From Pseudomonadota bacterium (GTDB taxonomy: Bacteria > Pseudomonadota > Gammaproteobacteria > Steroidobacterales > Steroidobacteraceae), in contig JAFEFN010000003.1 of NCBI GenBank assembly GCA_018240525.1, forward strand, positions 434,001 to 498,000: a stretch of DNA of 64,000 bases, read 5' to 3'. Shown here piece by piece: positions 1 through 9,545 of the stretch. The position numbers were made by a program, and so were the translations under genes. Positions within the stretch are counted from its first letter, which is position 1. Each line of letters begins with the position of its first letter. The notes beneath the pieces are model-generated. The model was not told where the DNA came from. It saw nothing but the letters and a program-made list of their open reading frames with translations, and ran no database searches.

Positions 1-1287
1 GTTTCCGCAGGTAACGGTTCGACCGCATCCGCCGCCCCGCCACGCCAGACGCCTGCGCCGGCAGCGCAGCTGCTGATGTTCTGCGGCGTCGCACTGGTGA
101 TGTTCGGCAACTACTACGGCTACGACTCGATCGGCCCGATCGCCGAGATGCTGTCCACGCAGCTGCACTACACCGACACGCAGATCGGGCTTCTCAACGG
201 CATCTACAGCGCACCCAACATCTTCCTCGTCGCCGTGGGCGGAGTCCTGGTGGATCGCTTCTCCGCCCGGATCATGGTGCTGGTGACGACCTTCATCTGC
301 CTGCTCGGGGCGATCCTCACCGCGATCGGCGACCCCTTTCCGGTGATGGCGACCGGCCGGCTCCTGTTCGGCATCGGCTCCGAGACCCTGGTGGTCGCGG
401 TCATGGTGGCGCTCGCGCAGTGGTTCACCGGGGGCGGGTACTTCGCTTTCCTGATCGCTCTCAACCTGAGCCTGGCGCGCCTGGGCTCCTACCTGGCCGA
501 CCGCTCGCCCAGCTTCGCCCGCGAGCTGTACGCCGGAGGATGGCAGCCGCCGATGTGGCTCGCCGTCGCGTTCGCCGCGCTGTCCCTCGCCGGGGCGCTG
601 CTCTACTACTACGTGGACCGGCGCGAGGCGCCACGGGGCACACTGAACGTGCCCCCGCCGCCGGAGCGGATCGACTGGCGCAGCCTCGGCCAGTTTCCGG
701 GCGGCTACTGGCTGCTGGTCGCCACCTGCGTGACCTTCTACTCGGTGATATTCCCCTTCCGGAGTACCTTCGCCATCAAGTACCTCCAGGAGGCGCACGG
801 TCTGTCGCTCGACCAGGCCAGCACGCTCAACAGCTACGTATTCCTGGCCGCCGCCTTCGCGACCCCGGTGTTCGGCCTGCTCCTGGACCGCACGCGTCGC
901 AACAACCTCCTGCTGGTCGTCGGCTCGGTGCTGCTGCCGGCCAGTTTCGTGGTGCTCGGACTCATGCCCGCCGGTGCGGGCCTGTCCACGGCACTCCTCG
1001 GCCTGAGCTTCTCGCTGCTGCCGGCCGTGCTGTGGCCGACGGTGCCGAGCTACACCACGCCGGCGCACCTCGGCACGGCCTACGGACTGATGACGACCCT
1101 GCAGAATGCGGGGCTGTTTGTCGTGAACGTCGCAGCCGGACACTTCAACGACGTGTACCACGCCAGCGCCCGCAATCCGGCCGGCTACGCGCCCATGCTG
1201 TGGTTCTTCGGCGTGCTGAGCTTCGTCGCCTTCGTCTGCATGCTGGTGCTGTGGGTCAGCGGCTGGCGCAAGCCCGCCCTGGCCTGA
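1..1287 (+). CDS. MFS transporter, 5'-truncated by the window edge
   Basis: Major facilitator superfamily permease of the inner membrane; substrate not identifiable. The reading frame is open from base 1 and has no ATG, GTG or TTG before base 76. The methionine at 76 lies inside the first membrane segment (MFCGVALVMFGNYYGYDSIG), so the true start is probably upstream of the window and the protein is incomplete. About 12 hydrophobic segments are visible, with a central charged loop near residues 200-225 (PPPPERIDWRSLG) dividing the two six-helix halves. A short basic loop, DRTRRNN, follows in the second half, as in other MFS proteins. A strong GC hairpin lies directly after the stop codon. Confidence 0.85.
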   Translation, partial: VSAGNGSTASAAPPRQTPAPAAQLLMFCGVALVMFGNYYGYDSIGPIAEMLSTQLHYTDTQIGLLNGIYSAPNIFLVAVGGVLVDRFSARIMVLVTTFICLLGAILTAIGDPFPVMATGRLLFGIGSETLVVAVMVALAQWFTGGGYFAFLIALNLSLARLGSYLADRSPSFARELYAGGWQPPMWLAVAFAALSLAGALLYYYVDRREAPRGTLNVPPPPERIDWRSLGQFPGGYWLLVATCVTFYSVIFPFRSTFAIKYLQEAHGLSLDQASTLNSYVFLAAAFATPVFGLLLDRTRRNNLLLVVGSVLLPASFVVLGLMPAGAGLSTALLGLSFSLLPAVLWPTVPSYTTPAHLGTAYGLMTTLQNAGLFVVNVAAGHFNDVYHASARNPAGYAPMLWFFGVLSFVAFVCMLVLWVSGWRKPALA

Positions 1288-1289
1288 AC

Positions 1290-1312
1290 GGCGGCCGGCA
1301 ACGCCGGCCGCC
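1290..1312 (+). terminator. GC-rich hairpin after the MFS gene
   Basis: A perfect 10-bp stem (GGCGGCCGGC, then its complement) with a 3-base AAC loop begins three bases after the MFS stop codon. There is no T-run after it, so it is not a textbook intrinsic terminator. It could act as a weak terminator or as a 3' mRNA-stabilising structure. TAGAAT at 1321-1326, about 8 bases before the next start codon, could be a -10 element for the protease gene. Confidence 0.4.
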
Positions 1313-1333
1313 GCGTGGCGTAGAATCGATGCC

Positions 1334-2584
1334 ATGCACTGGCTGACACCCCTGTTCCTGGTCGCGCTGCTCACGGGCGTCGTGCTGGAACTGTGGCTCT
1401 CGGGGCGGCAACTGGCCGAGGTTTCGCGCCGTCGCAACGAGGTGCCGGCCCCCTTTGCCGCAGCCATCACGCTTGCCGAGCACAGCAAGGCCGCCGACTA
1501 CACCATCGCGAAGCTGCGCGTGGGCAGGGTCGGCACGGTCGTGGACGCGGCGCTCACGCTGGCGCTCACTGTGGGCGGGGGCATCGCCACGCTGGATGCG
1601 CTCTGGCGCCACACGGGCCTGGCCGAACCCTGGCTCGGGCTACTGGTGATCGGTAGCGTCGCGCTGCTCATCCCGCTGGTGAACCTGCCGCTGTCGCTGT
1701 GGCGAACGTTCCGCCTGGAGGCGCGCTTCGGTTTCAACCGCATCACCCCGGCCCTGTACGTGACGGACCTCATCAAGAGTCTCGCGCTCGCGATCCTGCT
1801 GGGCGGCCCGCTGGTGCTGGCGACGCTGCTGCTGATGGAGCGCGCCGGCAGTGCCTGGTGGGTATGGGCCTGGGGGCTGTGGCTTGCCGTCATGTTCTTC
1901 ATCGCGTGGGCCTGGCCGGCCTTCATCGCCCCGCTCTTCAACAAGTTCTCGCCGCTGAAGGATGCGCAGCTGCGGGAGCGCATCGAGTCGCTCCTCACCC
2001 GCTGCGGCTTCGCTTCCAAGGGCGTCTTCGTCGTCGACAACTCGCGCCGCTCCAGCCACGGCAACGCCTACTTCACCGGCATTGGCCGCCACAAGCGCAT
2101 CGTCTTCTTCGACACCTTGCTTGAGCGCCTGGCGCACACGGAGGTCGAGGCGGTGCTCGCTCACGAACTCGGTCACTTCCGCCTCAAGCACGTGCGCAAG
2201 CGCCTGCTGCTCTCGATCGCCGTGGCCTTTGCGGGTCTGGCGCTGCTGGGTGCGCTGGCGCGCCAGCCGGCCTTCTACTCCGCCCTCGGGGTCCCCATCC
2301 CCTCGACGCATGCGGCACTGCTGCTGTTCATGTTCGTCGTGCCCGCCTTCGCCTTCTTCATCACGCCGCTGGGTTCGCTGTGGTCGCGACGCCATGAGTT
2401 CGAGGCGGACGACTTTGCCACCCAGTATGCCAGCGCGGGCGAGCTGGCCTCGGCGCTGGTCAAGCTGCACCGGGACAATGCCAGCACCCTGACGCCCGAC
2501 CCGGCCTACGCGGCGTTCTACTACTCGCATCCGCCGCCGCTGGCGCGCATCCTGCGCCTGCGCGCCAGCGCGGCCGCAGGCTGA
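1334..2584 (+). CDS. M48 family metalloprotease (Ste24/CAAX prenyl protease 1 type)
   Basis: Membrane-embedded zinc endopeptidase of 416 residues, the usual length of bacterial Ste24 homologues. The zinc motif HELGH is at about residues 277-281 and the third zinc ligand is the Glu of HEFEADDFA (about residue 357). Several long hydrophobic segments precede and separate the motifs (about 5-25, 65-90, 100-120, 150-200, 290-345), matching the chambered membrane fold of the family. The N-terminal region with a conserved AKLRVGR-like segment and the central RFGFNR motif are also Ste24-like. Bacteria rarely have CAAX substrates, so the role is probably membrane-protein quality control (inference). 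Confidence 0.9.
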   Translation: MHWLTPLFLVALLTGVVLELWLSGRQLAEVSRRRNEVPAPFAAAITLAEHSKAADYTIAKLRVGRVGTVVDAALTLALTVGGGIATLDALWRHTGLAEPWLGLLVIGSVALLIPLVNLPLSLWRTFRLEARFGFNRITPALYVTDLIKSLALAILLGGPLVLATLLLMERAGSAWWVWAWGLWLAVMFFIAWAWPAFIAPLFNKFSPLKDAQLRERIESLLTRCGFASKGVFVVDNSRRSSHGNAYFTGIGRHKRIVFFDTLLERLAHTEVEAVLAHELGHFRLKHVRKRLLLSIAVAFAGLALLGALARQPAFYSALGVPIPSTHAALLLFMFVVPAFAFFITPLGSLWSRRHEFEADDFATQYASAGELASALVKLHRDNASTLTPDPAYAAFYYSHPPPLARILRLRASAAAG

Positions 2585-2602
2585 TCTGAAGCGGGCGCAT
2601 CC

Positions 2603-3916
2603 GTGCGCGGAGAGCTGTCGGCCGATGTGATCGTGATCGGCGCTGGTGCGGCGGGCCTGGCCGCCGCGGGACAGATCTCGCGTGCCGGCCGCTCGGTGCT
2701 GCTGCTCGAGGCGCGCGACCGCGTCGGCGGCCGGATCCGGACGCGGCACGAACCGGGGATCGCGGTCCCCATCGAGCTGGGCGCGGAGTTCATCCACGGC
2801 AGTGCGCCGCTCACCCGTGCGCTCCTCGATTCCGCCGCCTGTCCGGTGGTGCACGCGGCGGACTCGCACTGGAGCGTCCACGCCGGCAGGCTGGTGCGGC
2901 GCGATGCGCTGTTCCCGCAGGTCATCGCGGCCATTGGCCGCACCAGCGTGCTGCAGAGGCGGGACATGTCCTTTGCAGATTTCCTGTCCCGGTACGTGCG
3001 GCTGCCGGGTGAAGCACGGCAGTTCGCGCTGCGGATGGCCGAGGGCTTCGACGCGGTGGACACCGCGCAGGCCAGTGCCCGTGCGCTGGTCGCGGAGTGG
3101 ACCGGGGACATCCTCGGCGAGGCTCCGCAGTCACGGCCGGCGCACGGCTACGACTGCCTGCTCGGGGCGCTGCTGGCGCCGCAACAGGCCGGCGCCCTGC
3201 AGCTGAAGACCAGCGCGACGGTGCGGGGCGTGCGCTGGTTCAGGGACCAGGTGCGCGTGGCGGGTGATTTTGCCGGGATCCCGTTCAGGGCGCGCGCCCG
3301 CCAGGCCATTGTCACGCTGCCGCTGGGCGTGCTGCAGCAAAGCGACCCGGCCGCCGGCGCGGTCCACTTCTCGCCACCGCTCACGGCGAAGGCGGACGCA
3401 CTGCGGCTGCTGGCCTCCGGGGCCATCCTGAAGATGGTGCTCCGCTTCCGCAGTGCTTTCTGGGAGGAGATTGCGCAGGGTCGCTACCGCGGCGCCGGCT
3501 TCTTCCACGCGCCCGGGGCGGCCATCCCGACCTTCTGGACCGCCGGCGCTCGAGCCCCGCTGCTCATCGCCTGGGTCGGCGGCCCGCCGGCCGCACGGCT
3601 GGCGCGCCGGGCCCCGCGCGCGCGCCTCACCCTCGCCCTGCGGTCCCTCCAGGCCCTCTTCGGGCGCGCGGTGGACGTCCCCGCGGAAGTGCGCGGCTGC
3701 TATGAGCATGACTGGCAGCTCGATCCGCACGCGCGCGGTGCGTACAGCTACGTGCGGGTGGGCGGGGATGGCGCGCGGGCCGACCTGGCACGCCCGCTCG
3801 AGGACACCCTGTTCTTCGCCGGCGAGGCCACCGACACCCACAACGAATCGGGCACCGTTGCCGGTGCGCTGGACAGCGGCCGGCGCGCGGCCGCAGAAGT
3901 GCTCGGCGGCGCCTGA
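2603..3916 (+). CDS. FAD-dependent amine oxidase (flavin monoamine oxidase family)
   Basis: A 437-residue flavoenzyme. The Rossmann motif VIVIGAGAAGLAAAG sits at about residues 8-22, followed by the acidic ribose-binding end LLLEARDRVGGRIRT, the standard signature of the amine oxidase/polyamine oxidase/phytoene desaturase group. The C-terminal FAD motif LFFAGEATDTHNESGTVAGA (about 405-425) identifies the monoamine/polyamine oxidase branch. It starts with GTG 18 bases after the protease stop, so the two genes are probably co-transcribed. No signal peptide is seen. The amine substrate cannot be assigned from sequence. Confidence 0.88.
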   Translation: MRGELSADVIVIGAGAAGLAAAGQISRAGRSVLLLEARDRVGGRIRTRHEPGIAVPIELGAEFIHGSAPLTRALLDSAACPVVHAADSHWSVHAGRLVRRDALFPQVIAAIGRTSVLQRRDMSFADFLSRYVRLPGEARQFALRMAEGFDAVDTAQASARALVAEWTGDILGEAPQSRPAHGYDCLLGALLAPQQAGALQLKTSATVRGVRWFRDQVRVAGDFAGIPFRARARQAIVTLPLGVLQQSDPAAGAVHFSPPLTAKADALRLLASGAILKMVLRFRSAFWEEIAQGRYRGAGFFHAPGAAIPTFWTAGARAPLLIAWVGGPPAARLARRAPRARLTLALRSLQALFGRAVDVPAEVRGCYEHDWQLDPHARGAYSYVRVGGDGARADLARPLEDTLFFAGEATDTHNESGTVAGALDSGRRAAAEVLGGA

Positions 3917-3922
3917 GCCGGC

Positions 3923-4213
3923 CTAGGGCACCCGGCGCTGCCGGAACCCGAGTCCCCAGAGCAGGCAGGCGACTGCGGCGATGTTGGCCGCCGCCACCGC
4001 GGTGATCATCTGCGGCCGGATCATGCCGGCCGCCTGCGAGCGCCCGACCGCGGCGGCGTGCGCCAGCGCCTGCTGCACGTCCGCGCTGGCACAGGCGGCG
4101 CACTGCACCTCCGGCGGCGCCCCCTGGGCGTAGCTCACCAGGTCCGGGGCCAGTGCGCAGTAAACCCCGGCGAGGTTCACGATGACGATGCCGGTGAGGA
4201 TCAGCCAGCGCAT
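3923..4213 (-). CDS. Small hypothetical membrane protein
   Basis: A 96-residue protein if read from the methionine before RWLILTGIVIVNLAG; an upstream in-frame ATG at 4249 would add 12 residues lacking hydrophobic character. It has an N-terminal hydrophobic helix (about 3-22), a central stretch with a CAAC motif (EVQCAACASADVQQ), and a second helix near 65-88 ending in a basic tail (RQRR). It is convergent with the amine oxidase gene. I do not recognise the family. The CxxC-like pair could be redox active or coincidental. Confidence 0.55.
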   Translation of the reverse strand: MRWLILTGIVIVNLAGVYCALAPDLVSYAQGAPPEVQCAACASADVQQALAHAAAVGRSQAAGMIRPQMITAVAAANIAAVACLLWGLGFRQRRVP

Positions 4214-4266
4214 AAAGTATCCCCGAGATTGAGTGTGGTCAGGCGGCACGAGCGCGCGAGCTCCGG

Positions 4267-5964
4267 TCAGGGAATGTAGTAAAGATCGATCGTCTTGCCC
4301 ACCCGCTCCAGCGGCTGGTAGGCGTCCAGCCAGGCGTAGCCGGGGGGGTTGCTCACCCGGGCGAGCGCGGAAATCGCCACCCAGCCGTGCACCGGCTGCC
4401 GCAGCTTCAGGAGCCTGAACGGCGGGAGCGGCTCGCGCGAGAAGTCCACGGTCCCAAGGTAGGCAAGCGTCAGTTCGGGCACCTTCAGCCCCGCAATGCG
4501 GTCCTCGAGGCGGCCAAGGTCCTGCCCCCAGTCCAGGTCCGAGTCCACGAGCACCCGCTCGGGGTGCCGCACCGTCTCATTGAAGTACGGCAGGTAGTCC
4601 GGGTAGGCACGCCACAGGACGCTGAACTGCCAGAGCACCGCCGCGGCGATCGCGGCGGTCGCGGCAAACGCCAGCCGCCGCTGTGGCAGCCGCCGCGCCG
4701 CCTGCCAGGCCTGCCACAGCGCGTAACTCGCGCACAGGGCGAGGAATGGATAGAGGATCAGCACGTGGCGGATGCCGATGTTGATGCGGCTGAAGGTGCT
4801 GGCGAACACCAGGATCGTCGTCACCAGCACCAGCGGTGCCTGGGCCCAGCCGTCGCGGTTGCGCCAGCCGGCGCGCGCCAGCCCCCACAGGCCGAACGGT
4901 GCCGCGACGAGCAGCGGAATCGGCGTCTTCACCGCCAACGCCACCAGGTAGAAGTACCACCAGCCGTCCGGGCTCATCTGGCCGAACAGATACGAGCGGT
5001 GCCCCGCATCGTTGTGCGCCTTGACCGCGATCACTCCGTTGAGGAAGTCCTTGAACTCCCGGGGCAGCCAGGTGGCGTGCGAGAACCAGACCCCGAGGGT
5101 GTGCTCCCAGCCGCGCAGCTGCAGCAGATAATCGACCGCCCAGTCCCAGCGGACCTCGACCCCGCCGGCATCCGGGGCCCGCGGGGTGTACACCAGCAGC
5201 ACCAGCACGATGCCCGCGCTCACGGCCATCAGCAGGCCCGGCAGATGCGTGCTCGCGAAGCCCGGCGCCCCGCGCGCTGCCTGCTCGCGGCGCTGGTTGA
5301 CCCAGTCCATCGCCACCACCGCCGGCAGTGACAGGCCCAGGAACGGGATGGCGGAGAACTTGGTCGCGACCGCCACCCCGGTGGCGAGCCCGAAGGCGAG
5401 CGCATCTCGCAGGCGCGCCGTGGCCAGCCACTGCTGCATCGCATAGAGCGCCAGCAGCATGGTCGCGGTGGCTGCGATATCCAGGGTCGCCAGTGCGGCA
5501 TGACCGAGGATCGCAGGAAGGCCGGCAACCAAGGCCACCGCGGTGAGGGCCGCGCCGCGCGTTGGCATCAGCCGCTGCGCCCACAGCCAGGTCGAGAACA
5601 GCAGCAGCGCGAGGAAGGGCAGCGTGCCGGCGCGCGCCAGCATCAGGTACTCCTCGTAGTCACCCCCGTAGAGGATGTCCTTGCCCTCCTGGGTGCCATC
5701 CGGCGGCGGCGTGCCGTAGGAGCGCGCGCCGGCGAGGTACGGCCCGGCGGCGAGGAACAGCCGGGCGAGCGGCGGGTGCTCGGTGTCGTATTCGTACAGG
5801 CCCTCATCGAGCAGCTGGATGCCCGCGGCCAGGTGCTCCGGCTCGTCCCAGGTGGCCGAATAGATGCGCCAGCTGCCGGAGCTGGCGAGGCATGCGATGA
5901 AGACGATTAGAACGAGCGCCAGCCGCGCCACGACTTCGGGGCGGCTACCCAGCCCGGCCGGCAA
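4267..5964 (-). CDS. GT39/ArnT-like membrane glycosyltransferase
   Basis: A 565-residue polytopic protein of the dolichyl-phosphate-mannose/ArnT (PMT_2) class, which transfer sugars from polyprenyl-phosphate donors in the periplasm. The family's first periplasmic loop is clear: YSATWDEPEHLAAG, with the catalytic Asp-Glu pair, then LYEYDTEHPPLARLF. At least ten membrane helices follow, then a C-terminal soluble part with VDSDLDWGQDLGRL. The listed start is TTG; a GTG at 5931 is an alternative. The stop is far from other minus-strand genes downstream, and the start is two bases after the purA stop, suggesting read-through from purA. The glycosylated target is unknown. Confidence 0.85.
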   Translation of the reverse strand: MPAGLGSRPEVVARLALVLIVFIACLASSGSWRIYSATWDEPEHLAAGIQLLDEGLYEYDTEHPPLARLFLAAGPYLAGARSYGTPPPDGTQEGKDILYGGDYEEYLMLARAGTLPFLALLLFSTWLWAQRLMPTRGAALTAVALVAGLPAILGHAALATLDIAATATMLLALYAMQQWLATARLRDALAFGLATGVAVATKFSAIPFLGLSLPAVVAMDWVNQRREQAARGAPGFASTHLPGLLMAVSAGIVLVLLVYTPRAPDAGGVEVRWDWAVDYLLQLRGWEHTLGVWFSHATWLPREFKDFLNGVIAVKAHNDAGHRSYLFGQMSPDGWWYFYLVALAVKTPIPLLVAAPFGLWGLARAGWRNRDGWAQAPLVLVTTILVFASTFSRINIGIRHVLILYPFLALCASYALWQAWQAARRLPQRRLAFAATAAIAAAVLWQFSVLWRAYPDYLPYFNETVRHPERVLVDSDLDWGQDLGRLEDRIAGLKVPELTLAYLGTVDFSREPLPPFRLLKLRQPVHGWVAISALARVSNPPGYAWLDAYQPLERVGKTIDLYYIP

Positions 5965-5966
5965 GC

Positions 5967-7274
<1,308 letters not shown>

Positions 7275-7469
7275 CTAACGCACTAGAAAGATGATGACGA
7301 TGCCCAGCAGCATGCTGCCCAGCCCTGCAATGCGCAACTCGCGCTCGCCGAGCTCGCTGAGCCGGGCCATGGCGCGCTTTAGCCCGGACGGATTGAGGAA
7401 TGGCGCGATGCCCTCCAGCACCAGGAACAGGCCGACCGCAGCCATGAGGTCCGCGACATTGAGCGGCAC
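7275..7469 (-). CDS. DUF2065 small membrane protein (YjeT-like)
   Basis: A 64-residue protein with two hydrophobic helices (about 5-22 and 45-63) joined by a short basic loop, FLNPSGLKRAMARLSELGERELR. Small proteins of this type sit between hflC and purA in many gammaproteobacteria, as here. The function is unknown. It starts at GTG and is 26 bases downstream of the hflC stop, within the same probable transcript. Confidence 0.85.
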   Translation of the reverse strand: MPLNVADLMAAVGLFLVLEGIAPFLNPSGLKRAMARLSELGERELRIAGLGSMLLGIVIIFLVR

Positions 7470-7495
7470 GCGTGGAATCCTTTCGCCGTGGGAGG

Positions 7496-8389
7496 TCAGC
7501 GGCGCGGCGCCGCCGCTTTACCCGAATCCTTCAGGTACCTGAAGAACTCGCCGTCGGGCGAGACCACCAGCAGGTCGCCGTCCTTGCCGAGCGCGTGCTC
7601 GTAGGCCTGCATGCTGCGCCAGAAGGCGTAGAACTCCGGGTCCTTGCCATAGGCGCGCGCGTAGGTCTGCGCGGCCAGTGCATCTGCCTCGCCCCGCACC
7701 TGCAGGGCATCGCGCTCGGCGTTGGCGATGATCTCGGTGCGCTGCCGGTCGGCCTCGGCGCGGATGGCCGCGGCCTTCTGCGCGCCTTCCGCACGCCTCT
7801 GCGCGGCGGACTTCTCGAAATCTCCCTTCATGCGATCGAACACGCGCGCCGTCGCCTCCTCCGTCAGCTCGAGGTGCTCGACGCGCACGTCCGCCAGCTC
7901 GACGCCGAAGGCGGCGGCCCTCTCGCTCACCTCGCGCAGCATGTCCCCGCCCAGCTCGGGGCTCTCCCCCGCGATGTTCTCGCCCAGCGTACGCAGCGCG
8001 ATCGCCGCCTCGATGCCGGCCCTGACGGTGGACCCGAGACGGTCCTCGGCCCCGCTCAGGATCCCGAGTGGCGACTGCGAGAAGGCCGTGAAGAAGACCC
8101 TCGGGTCCTTCACGCGCCATTTCACGTAGAAGTCCACCAGCACCGGCAGGCTGTCCTTGGTCAGGAAGCGCTCGCCGCTGTAGGTGCGTGACAGCAGCCG
8201 CTTGTCGAATTTCGCGACCTTGTCGAACGGCACCTTGAAGTTCAGCCCCGGCGGGTAGCTCGTGCTGATGATCTGACCCGACCGGCTGACGATGGCGTAG
8301 TCGTTCACGTTGACGGTGAACATGCACAAGCCGGCCACCCAGACCAGCACGGCGAGGATGCCCAGCGGCACGAGCCAGCGCGCGGCCAT
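7496..8389 (-). CDS. hflC: HflC, FtsH-modulating SPFH protein
   Basis: Inner-membrane SPFH/band-7 protein that with HflK forms the periplasm-facing cage around FtsH and tempers its proteolysis. There is an N-terminal membrane anchor (LGILAVLVWVAGLCMFTV, about residues 8-25), the band-7 domain at about 30-200, and a long alpha-helical stretch rich in Ala/Glu/Arg (EKSAAQRRAEGAQKAA) typical of the coiled-coil part. The length of 297 is normal. The ATG overlaps the hflK stop as ATGA, so the pair is translationally coupled. Confidence 0.96.
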   Translation of the reverse strand: MAARWLVPLGILAVLVWVAGLCMFTVNVNDYAIVSRSGQIISTSYPPGLNFKVPFDKVAKFDKRLLSRTYSGERFLTKDSLPVLVDFYVKWRVKDPRVFFTAFSQSPLGILSGAEDRLGSTVRAGIEAAIALRTLGENIAGESPELGGDMLREVSERAAAFGVELADVRVEHLELTEEATARVFDRMKGDFEKSAAQRRAEGAQKAAAIRAEADRQRTEIIANAERDALQVRGEADALAAQTYARAYGKDPEFYAFWRSMQAYEHALGKDGDLLVVSPDGEFFRYLKDSGKAAAPRR

Positions 8390-9516
8390 CAGCGCTGCCC
8401 CCGTGCGCGGCCCTCGACGGTGACCTGCTCCTGGGTCTCCTTCTGCGTCCCGCTCGCGGCCGGCTCCGGCGTCGCCTGTTCGCCGCCCGGTGCCGCATTG
8501 CTCTTCTCGAGCAGCTTGTCGATCGGCAGGTAGACCATGTTGCCGCCGCCCTTGCCGTCGATGAGCACCTTGTGGGCGCGCCCCAGCACGGTTTCCAAGG
8601 TTTCCAGGTACATGCGGCGGCGGGTCACCTCGGGGGCCTGGGCGTAGGCGCTCTCAAGCTCGGTGAAGCGCGCCGCGTGCCCCTGGGCGATGGCGAGTGC
8701 CTGTGCCTTGTAGGCCTGGGCATCCAGCTGCGTGCGGGCGGCGGTGCCCTCCGCCATGGGCCGGACGCTGCGCGCGTAGACCTCGGCATCGCTGATCGCG
8801 TGCTGCCCGTCGTCCTGCGCCTTGCTCAGGTCGTTGCGCGCCGATATGACTGCCTCGGGCAGCGACACGCCCTGCAGGCTCACGTCCGTGACGGTCATGC
8901 CGGAGTCGTAGGCGTCCAGGGTGCGCTGGATCACTTCGCGCGCCCGGCGGGCGAGCTGCGGGGGCGCCGCACCGTCCAGCACTTCCGTGAGGGTGCTGCG
9001 GCCGACGATCTCGCGCAGGGCGCTCTGGCTGGCCTCGCTCAGCGTCTGCTCAGGCTCACTCACCCCGAAGAGCTTCTTCACCGGATCGGTGAACTGGTAC
9101 CGCACCACGCAGTTCACGTCGATGAGGTTCACGTCCGATGTCAGGAAGCGTGCCTTGAAGTCGCTGGCCCGAACGAGTTCGACGTTCACCTTGGTCACGG
9201 TCTCGATCGGCCATGGCCAGTGCACGTGCGGACCGCTGTGCGCGACGCCGGCGAGGGCGCCGAAGCGCTGCACCACGCCGCGTTCGGCCTGGCCGACCGT
9301 GTAGAAGCAGGTGGTCAGCCAGAGCAGCAGCAGGATGCCGGCCACCACCCCGGCCAGGCGCCGGCCGCCCGCGGGCCCCGCGCCGCCCTCGCCACGGAAC
9401 AGCGCCTGCAGGCGCCGTGTCCAGCCCTTCAGGCGCTCATCGAGGTCCGAGCCTGGCCCGGGACGGCGGCCCCACGGGTTTTCGTTCTTGCCGCCGTTTG
9501 GTTGATTCCAGGCCAT
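8389..9516 (-). CDS. hflK: HflK, FtsH-modulating SPFH protein
   Basis: Partner of HflC in the FtsH regulatory complex. The Gly/Asn-rich N-terminus (NQPNGGKNENPWGRRPGPG) is diagnostic of HflK, followed by a membrane helix (about 58-75) and the band-7 domain starting GQAERGVVQRFG. The C-terminal tail (GGEQATPEPAASGTQKE) is low in complexity. At 375 residues it is a little shorter than the Escherichia coli protein. It is the first of the coupled hflK-hflC pair, 29 bases after hflX. Confidence 0.96.
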   Translation of the reverse strand: MAWNQPNGGKNENPWGRRPGPGSDLDERLKGWTRRLQALFRGEGGAGPAGGRRLAGVVAGILLLLWLTTCFYTVGQAERGVVQRFGALAGVAHSGPHVHWPWPIETVTKVNVELVRASDFKARFLTSDVNLIDVNCVVRYQFTDPVKKLFGVSEPEQTLSEASQSALREIVGRSTLTEVLDGAAPPQLARRAREVIQRTLDAYDSGMTVTDVSLQGVSLPEAVISARNDLSKAQDDGQHAISDAEVYARSVRPMAEGTAARTQLDAQAYKAQALAIAQGHAARFTELESAYAQAPEVTRRRMYLETLETVLGRAHKVLIDGKGGGNMVYLPIDKLLEKSNAAPGGEQATPEPAASGTQKETQEQVTVEGRARGQR

Positions 9517-9545
9517 AGGGAATTATTGCAGGGCGCAGGACCGCG

